64,000 nt of DNA, from assembly GCF_005925325.1 (NCBI RefSeq), contig NZ_SRMP01000003.1, positions 1 to 64,000 of the forward strand, in the 5' to 3' direction. A program made the position numbers and the translations under genes. This document shows, piece after piece, positions 62,352-64,000 of the stretch (positions within the stretch are counted from its first letter, which is position 1; the number at the start of each line of letters is the position of its first letter). Under the pieces are notes generated by a model. That model was not told the DNA's origin and made no database searches. It worked only from the letters and a program-made list of their open reading frames with translations. The DNA is from Pedobacter helvus (GTDB lineage: Bacteria > Bacteroidota > Bacteroidia > Sphingobacteriales > Sphingobacteriaceae).

Positions 62352-62388
62352 ATAAGCACCTTAACGGCAACCCCGAGAAGGTGCTTAT
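62352..62388 (-). promoter_or_regulatory. Hairpin between atpE and atpF
   Basis: ATAAGCACCTT (62352-62362) pairs perfectly with AAGGTGCTTAT (62378-62388) over a 15-nt loop. Read leftward it lies 18 bp after the atpE stop and has only a weak T-rich tail, so it could partly stop transcription or protect the 3' end of an atpB–atpE message. Confidence 0.55.
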
Positions 62389-62406
62389 CTTCAAATTTTT
62401 CTTTGA

Positions 62407-62622
<216 letters not shown>

Positions 62623-62654
62623 TTATTTATTATTGTTTAACAATTATGTTCTAA

Positions 62655-63833
62655 TTAATGATGCTCTTCTACCGCCATACCAATAAATAGGGCAGAAAGA
62701 ATAGTGAATATAAACGCTTGAATAAATGCTACCAAGAACTCGATTAAACCAATGAACACTGCAAAGAAAATTGAAGCAGGCGCAACAGCATATGAGTTAA
62801 AGATAAAGATCAAGCATAGTAGTGACATTACCAAGATGTGACCCGCCGTAATGTTTGCGAACAAACGAATAGCTAGAGCGATAGGCTTAGTAAACATACC
62901 GAAAATCTCTACAGGGATCATCAATGGTTTTAACCACCAAGGCACTGGAGGGTTTAAAATATGTCCCCAGTAATATTTATTTGCTTTAAAAGTTGTAATT
63001 AAGAAAGTAGCAGCTGCCAAAACCACAGTTAAAGCAATGTTACCAGTTACGTTAGCACCTCCCGGAAAGAAAGGAACCAAACCCAACATATTGTTTAACC
63101 AGATAAAGAAAAACACAGACAATAAATAAGGCATGAAAGCCGCATATTTATGACCTAAGTTTGGTCTGGCAATATCATCACGCACAAACAAGATTATCGG
63201 CTCTAAGAAAGACTGAACGCCTTTTGGCGCCTTACCAACTCTCTTTTTGTAACCAGCAGCAACCGTTGTAAATACAATTACCAAAATGATAATCGACAAC
63301 AACATACTAAATACGTTTTTAGTAACAGAGAAATCTAAAGGGCGAGCATTAGTCACCGTCTCTTCACCTTTTTCGTTAGTTACATGAGAAACATATGAAC
63401 CATGAGCATCTGCTGTTGCATTTGCATAATAGATTTTATTGTGAGCAATAGCAAAACGCTGACCACTTTTCTCTACCACAACCTCACCAGCATCATCAAA
63501 TTGAAAAGCCGACGAGCTGAAGGTAACCAAACCATTATCAGTCCAAAGAATAACCGGCAAATGAAGTGTTACTCCATGATCTCCATGACCCCAAAGGGTA
63601 AAGAAGTGACTATCGCTAATGTGATGAAAAATAAATGAAGTAATATCAAATCCTTTTTCCTCTTTTGCATGCTCTTCGCCATGTGCTACCGGAGCACTAG
63701 CTTCGTGACCATGAGCCGCCACGCTGTCTGTTTGCGCAAAAGCAGTAGTGTTAAATCCTAAAAACGCAGAAAAAAGCGCAAAAACAACAATTAGCCTTCT
63801 AACTTTTGACACAAAAACTCGGTTATAATCCAT
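62655..63833 (-). CDS. atpB: ATP synthase subunit a
   Basis: A 392-residue a subunit with a signal peptide (ending TTAFAQ near residue 34) and a His-rich extracellular N-terminal extension of about 150 residues, as usual in Bacteroidota. The membrane part has the proton-path segment LAIRLFANITAGH with the essential arginine and a conserved C-terminal helix. It forms the two half-channels next to the c ring. It precedes atpE by 41 bp. The first gene of the cluster lies upstream at the window edge. Confidence 0.95.
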   Translation of the reverse strand: MDYNRVFVSKVRRLIVVFALFSAFLGFNTTAFAQTDSVAAHGHEASAPVAHGEEHAKEEKGFDITSFIFHHISDSHFFTLWGHGDHGVTLHLPVILWTDNGLVTFSSSAFQFDDAGEVVVEKSGQRFAIAHNKIYYANATADAHGSYVSHVTNEKGEETVTNARPLDFSVTKNVFSMLLSIIILVIVFTTVAAGYKKRVGKAPKGVQSFLEPIILFVRDDIARPNLGHKYAAFMPYLLSVFFFIWLNNMLGLVPFFPGGANVTGNIALTVVLAAATFLITTFKANKYYWGHILNPPVPWWLKPLMIPVEIFGMFTKPIALAIRLFANITAGHILVMSLLCLIFIFNSYAVAPASIFFAVFIGLIEFLVAFIQAFIFTILSALFIGMAVEEHH

Positions 63834-63850
63834 TTACTCGCAGATTTTTA

Positions 63851-64000
63851 CTATTTATTTTGGTGGCGCAAGTTACGTAACAAACCTAATATTTCAAAGA
63901 GGGTAAACAATAAATATAAAGAAAAAAAATTGAGGGCGAATGCCATATCCCCTTTCGTCTGTTTTAAGCTGTAAATCAGCACAAAAGACATTGCAAACAA
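63851..64000 (-). CDS. AtpI-like membrane protein, partial
   Basis: The last 49 residues of a leftward gene cut by the right edge. They comprise a hydrophobic segment (FAMSFVLIYSLKQTKG) and a second helix (LNFFSLYLLFTLFEILGLL) ending LRNLRHQNK. Position directly before atpB and two-helix character suggest the ATP synthase protein I-like assembly factor usually found there. It ends 17 bp before the atpB start. The assignment rests mainly on context. Confidence 0.6.
   Translation of the reverse strand: MFAMSFVLIYSLKQTKGDMAFALNFFSLYLLFTLFEILGLLRNLRHQNK

Overview
The window comes from a Bacteroidota chromosome, most likely family Sphingobacteriaceae (Pedobacter-like). This is inferred from protein content: a COG2509 FAD protein, a LemA–TPM–TPM cluster, a bacterial GH3 protein, paired rhomboids behind mutL, and an ATP synthase operon lacking beta and epsilon. 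The promoter words (TAnnTTTG, often a few bases from the start codon) and the scarcity of Shine-Dalgarno sequences fit too. The DNA is AT-rich and mostly housekeeping. I saw no rRNA, tRNA, CRISPR array, insertion sequence or prophage.

Layout. 1-616: non-coding, with a leftward promoter and a GC-rich structured island. 617-5832: CoA-binding protein, FAD oxidoreductase, LemA/TPM cluster, hypothetical gene, NUDIX hydrolase. 6075-9896: dnaA, a probable origin region (7506-7700), a methylmalonyl-CoA mutase catalytic subunit and a membrane-anchored protein. 9992-12380: Fe-S carrier, ABC permease, hypothetical gene. 12471-26108: surface polysaccharide locus. It holds a ugd–uxs–galE sugar-nucleotide operon, then a WbsX-type protein, five GT2 glycosyltransferases, two Caps_synth-type transferases, a Stealth protein and a GT92 protein on both strands; no flippase or polymerase is visible. 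26112-33747: HAD phosphatase, hemH, ispH, Fic protein, phosphoribosyltransferase, GIN-domain protein, two small unknowns and rlmD. 34222-36941: copper ATPase and a small HMA protein. 37024-46724: a GDPD-like protein that has lost its active site, an NTF2-like protein, an M28 peptidase, cysS, an orphan gene, and the mutL–rhomboid–rhomboid–EEP operon. 47010-58397: YceI, response regulator, MBL hydrolase, the recJ–lptB–GH3 group, DUF1232 and CBS proteins, M28 peptidase, a decayed membrane-protein gene, DUF4349 lipoprotein, a two-TM protein and a class B-like acid phosphatase. 58578-64000: ATP synthase genes (partial AtpI-like, a, c, b, delta, alpha, gamma), read leftward to a strong terminator.

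How genes work together. UDP-glucose is oxidised (Ugd), decarboxylated to UDP-xylose (Uxs) or epimerised (GalE), and probably supplies the adjacent transferases. LptB serves LPS export. CopA and the HMA protein handle copper. The ATP synthase operon carries palindromes in most gaps between genes, including an 11-bp stem just after atpE that could raise c-subunit output.

No clearly new multi-gene system was found. The most notable observations are the GDPD homologue with every first-half active-site residue replaced, a Fic protein with a C-terminal HTH and an inverted repeat over its own promoter, the probable oriC, the atp operon palindromes, and a pseudogene with a stop and a frameshift at 55678-56003.
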